DNA of 8,380 nt from CAZXCQ01 sp964639275 (lineage in GTDB: Bacteria; Desulfobacterota; DSM-4660; Desulfatiglandales; Desulfatiglandaceae): positions 1-8,380 of the forward strand of contig CAZXCQ010000276.1 of the NCBI GenBank assembly GCA_964639275.1, read 5' to 3'. Position 1 is the first letter of the stretch, and the number at the start of each line of letters is the position of its first letter. The translations under genes were made by a program, and so were the position numbers. This document shows, one piece after another, positions 6,741 to 8,380 of this stretch. The notes under the pieces were generated by a model. It was not told the origin of the DNA, searched no databases, and was given only the letters and a program-made list of their open reading frames with translations.

Positions 6741-6771
6741 CATCCCTCTAAACCTTATCCGTTCAGGGATG
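6741..6771 (-). terminator. Possible intrinsic terminator downstream of the amidase gene
   Basis: CATCCCT (6741-6747) and AGGGATG (6765-6771) form a perfect 7-bp stem with a 17-nt loop. On the minus strand it is followed directly by TTTTG, and it lies about 90 bp past the amidase stop at 6860. The long loop and short T-run make it a weak terminator, but position and strand fit ending of the amidase transcript. Confidence 0.38.
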
Positions 6772-6859
6772 GTTAAGACAACGAAATCGCTGGAGACATG
6801 TCCCTTAAGAAACAACGCCCCCCTTTCCACATGATCCTTGATTTCCTTTTTACATTTCG

Positions 6860-7864
6860 TCATTTTTCGGTCGGGAGATATCGCTTAGAAATCTCGGCCC
6901 CGACCGTGTAACAGTCCTGTGGAACGCTCTGGTAAATATTGTACCTAAAGTCCGGGCACACAGCCAAAAAATCATAACACTCCCGTTCATCAAAGTCGTA
7001 GTCGTGGATGAGCCACTGCATCAGCCAGATGGTGGCCTCGTCAAGGGCCCTTTCCAGCGGTCGTCCGCTGTTCATCTGGATAATGGAGTTCCGTTTCTCG
7101 ATTCTGGCATAGGATATGGTCTTATTCTTGAGAACCTCACATTTGAACACACCCAGGCCCGCAGTCTCATCGGCCACACCACCCCATTCACCATCACCCT
7201 GAGAACCGTGCATATCACCCACCATGAACAGTCCCCCGGGGCACAATGCCTGGAGCCATATTTTCGATCCCTTCTTAATGTCTCGGGCATCCCAGTTCCC
7301 TCCATTGCCTCCCTTGCTGGCAGTGTAAGGACCCAGGAGAGATGAGATCACCTCGAATTCAGGACTGAGGCCGATAGTACCAAAAAATGGTTCCAGATCC
7401 CATTCAAAGGGAGGCTTGGATGGGTCGTCTCGTTGCATTTGTGCCTTCCCGTCGGATGTGGTCCCGCTCGGGCCTGGTAAATGCCTTATGGGGCGGACAG
7501 AACTGCCGTGGCATTTCGGGAAACGTGCATCATGGGTGAGTTGTCCAAACCCTTCGATCTTACTCGTAAAGCCATACTCAGCGGGAATTATATCCAGGAT
7601 TTCAACAATAACCACGTCACCTCTTTCAACTCCCTCGATATAAACCGGCCCGCTTATGGGGTTCGCCAATGGCGGTCGGTGATTCCACATATCTCCTTTT
7701 CCGATCTTTTCTGCATCTTCCGGCATCTTCGTCGAACCGGAGGAGGCATCCTCTGTCTCGATCTCGAATTCCTCCCCTATTTGTACCCTCAATTTAGGGG
7801 GTTCTTTTGCATTGAAAAAGTAATTGTAGGGTTTCTCCAGCGACAATCTCTTTCTAGCACTCAT
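6860..7864 (-). CDS. Acetamidase/formamidase family protein (FmdA/AmdA-like)
   Basis: Hydrolase of the FmdA/AmdA family (334 aa), which converts formamide, acetamide or similar short amides to the acid plus ammonia in the cytoplasm. Family features are SGPVYIEGVERGDVVIVEI (71-89), the loop FFGTIGLSP (160-168), GGNGGNWDARDIKKGS (185-200) and the metal-site signature GDMHGSQGDGEWGG (216-229), whose D217, H219, D224 and E226 are candidate metal or catalytic residues. The helical C-terminus (270-310) is also typical. The ATG at 7864 is chosen because GAGAGG lies about 8 nt upstream; the in-frame ATG at 7882 has GCAGG only 1 nt away and would add six residues. It is the first gene of the minus-strand right block, and its leader carries direct repeats. 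Substrate is probably a small amide but could be a larger carboxamide. Confidence 0.88.
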   Translation of the reverse strand: MSARKRLSLEKPYNYFFNAKEPPKLRVQIGEEFEIETEDASSGSTKMPEDAEKIGKGDMWNHRPPLANPISGPVYIEGVERGDVVIVEILDIIPAEYGFTSKIEGFGQLTHDARFPKCHGSSVRPIRHLPGPSGTTSDGKAQMQRDDPSKPPFEWDLEPFFGTIGLSPEFEVISSLLGPYTASKGGNGGNWDARDIKKGSKIWLQALCPGGLFMVGDMHGSQGDGEWGGVADETAGLGVFKCEVLKNKTISYARIEKRNSIIQMNSGRPLERALDEATIWLMQWLIHDYDFDERECYDFLAVCPDFRYNIYQSVPQDCYTVGAEISKRYLPTEK

Positions 7865-8291
7865 AATATCTACCTCTCTCATACCTGCCCGTTAATCGCA
7901 TCTCCCGAATGTTGTTACAAAAACCGTCACTTGCCCAAATGGCTCGCCGTTACCTCTCTCACCGGTCTCCACACATGGGCTTGCCCAAAATCTAAACCCC
8001 TTCCTTTTTCAACTACCATGGCGATTACTGATTTTTCTTGACTCAGAGACAATTTTGCTGTTTTCTAACTTCTATCCGTTCTGAACAATACCTTAAGCTC
8101 TATAATTTGGAAATAAAATTCATGGAAAGACCCCTCAAAATGGGCCTACCCATCTCCTGACAGAACCTTTGCTTCTGTTGGGAGTAAACCTTCGTGATAG
8201 ATTTTGTCGTAGCCCCGCCATCATGCGGATCTTCCTGCTGTAATCAGTCCCTGCCTCAGATCGTTTTTTGACGGTGGCCGGAACGCTGAAA
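7865..8291. other. 427-bp gap between the recombinase end and the amidase gene
   Basis: I see no gene that can be supported here on either strand. The half near the amidase (7871-7989) holds alternating direct repeats, listed separately. The other half contains short hairpins only: ATGGG/CCCAT (8140-8153, followed on the minus strand by TTTTG, a very weak terminator candidate for the recombinase) and ACAGAA/TTCTGT (8160-8178). A TATAAT occurs on the plus strand at 8101-8106 but lacks a good -35. No clear minus-strand sigma70 promoter for the amidase was found. Decayed sequence from an integration event is possible but not shown. Confidence 0.4.
7871..7989. repeat. Alternating direct repeats in the amidase leader
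   Basis: CTTGCCCAAA occurs at 7930-7939 and 7980-7989, exactly 50 bp apart. TACCTCTCTCA occurs at 7871-7881 and 7951-7961, exactly 80 bp apart. On the minus strand the order is A-B-A-B running into the amidase start, and the last B copy contains the amidase ribosome binding site (GAGAGG). Both offsets are multiples of about ten bases, i.e. helically phased. This could be a decayed tandem duplication of the leader or paired regulator sites. Confidence 0.4.
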
Positions 8292-8380
8292 TCAGAAATC
8301 GAGCGGGCTTTTGGCCTCTTTAATGGTCTGGCTTTTAAGGGTATGGGTATAGATCATTGTGGTTCTTACATCGCTGTGGC
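8292..8380 (-). CDS. Tyrosine recombinase/integron-type integrase, C-terminal end (partial)
   Basis: The window cuts this gene; only its last 28 full codons and TGA stop are present. Reading the minus strand from the edge, in the frame beginning at 8378, gives HSDVRTTMIYTH followed by TLKSQTIKEAKSPLDF and stop. This matches the end of tyrosine recombinases: the histidine of the (L)GH box and the nucleophilic tyrosine in MIYTH that attacks DNA during site-specific recombination. HSDV.TTMIYTH and a closing SPLD also occur in integron integrases (IntI), so an integron-like or Xer-like integrase is likely. The fragment is too short to separate these. An integron recombination platform would lie at the gene's 5' side, beyond the window. 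The reading is strong despite its length because the motif is highly specific. Confidence 0.78.
   Translation of the reverse strand, partial: HSDVRTTMIYTHTLKSQTIKEAKSPLDF

Larger units (their letters stand above)
6517..6859. other. 343-bp non-coding gap between the amidase and M29-like genes
   Basis: No convincing gene is seen in either direction. On the minus strand a perfect -35 hexamer TTGACA occurs at 6603-6598, about 80 bp before the M29-like ATG, but no good -10 lies at 16-18 bp (GTGATT at 17 bp), so a promoter that depends on an activator is one option. Just upstream of it, CTGATA (6618-6623) mirrors TATCAG (6639-6644), a spaced dyad of the size used by many regulators. Further up lie a tandem repeat and a terminator-like hairpin, listed separately. 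The gap suggests that the M29-like and ABM genes form their own transcription unit. Confidence 0.4.

Noticed and set aside
7871..7989. CRISPR array
   Set aside because: Only two copies each of two different short repeats, unequal spacing and no array structure.
7481..8041. Plus-strand open frame of 186 codons opposite the amidase 5' end and its leader
   Set aside because: No recognisable motif; most of it mirrors conserved amidase codons and the remainder runs through the repeat-rich non-coding leader.
8101..8106. Plus-strand TATAAT as promoter of a small RNA antisense to the recombinase
   Set aside because: The -35 region is poor (TTCTGA at 16 bp) and no structured RNA or terminator follows convincingly.

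Overview
The window is a moderate-GC bacterial chromosome segment with eight complete protein genes and the 3' end of a ninth at the right edge. The Fe-S protein built around cysteine clusters, the catabolic CoA-transferase and the general style of the proteins suggest an anaerobe, possibly a Desulfobacterota-type (deltaproteobacterial) lineage. That assignment is an impression from protein style, not a measured one.

Left block (about 110-2260, minus strand): an ECF-type sigma factor with an unusual ~100-residue C-terminal extension carrying a C...CxC cysteine cluster is followed 90 bp downstream by a protein that joins an N-terminal winged-helix-like segment, a cysteine-rich middle and two 4Fe-4S ferredoxin motifs. 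No anti-sigma factor lies beside the sigma gene. An imperfect dyad flanks the likely sigma promoter.

Central block (2345-5056, plus strand): a 12-helix major facilitator transporter diverges from the sigma gene. It has a recognisable sigma70-like promoter so close to its ATG that the mRNA may be leaderless. After 147 bp come the A and B subunits of a 3-oxoacid CoA-transferase, joined by a one-base TAATG overlap. A strong hairpin without a U-tract lies between this block and the converging genes to the right. A plausible reading is uptake of an organic acid followed by CoA activation of a 3-oxoacid.

Right block (5156-7864, minus strand): an acetamidase/formamidase, then after a 343-bp non-coding gap a metal-dependent M29/aminopeptidase-T-like protein, and a small antibiotic-biosynthesis-monooxygenase (ABM) domain protein. 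The M29 fold also includes the 2,5-dihydroxypyridine dioxygenase NicX, so the M29-like, ABM and amidase genes together could hint at breakdown of an amide or N-heterocycle. The substrate cannot be read from the sequence.

Right edge: after 427 bp without a recognisable gene, the last 89 bases encode, on the minus strand, the C-terminus of a tyrosine recombinase (HSDVRTTMIYTH) resembling integron/Xer-type integrases. This marks the edge of a possible mobile or integrated region. I see no CRISPR array, rRNA, tRNA or complete insertion sequence. The most interesting items are the decorated sigma factor with its redox neighbour, the possible leaderless transporter mRNA, the M29/ABM/amidase neighbourhood and the hidden integrase end.
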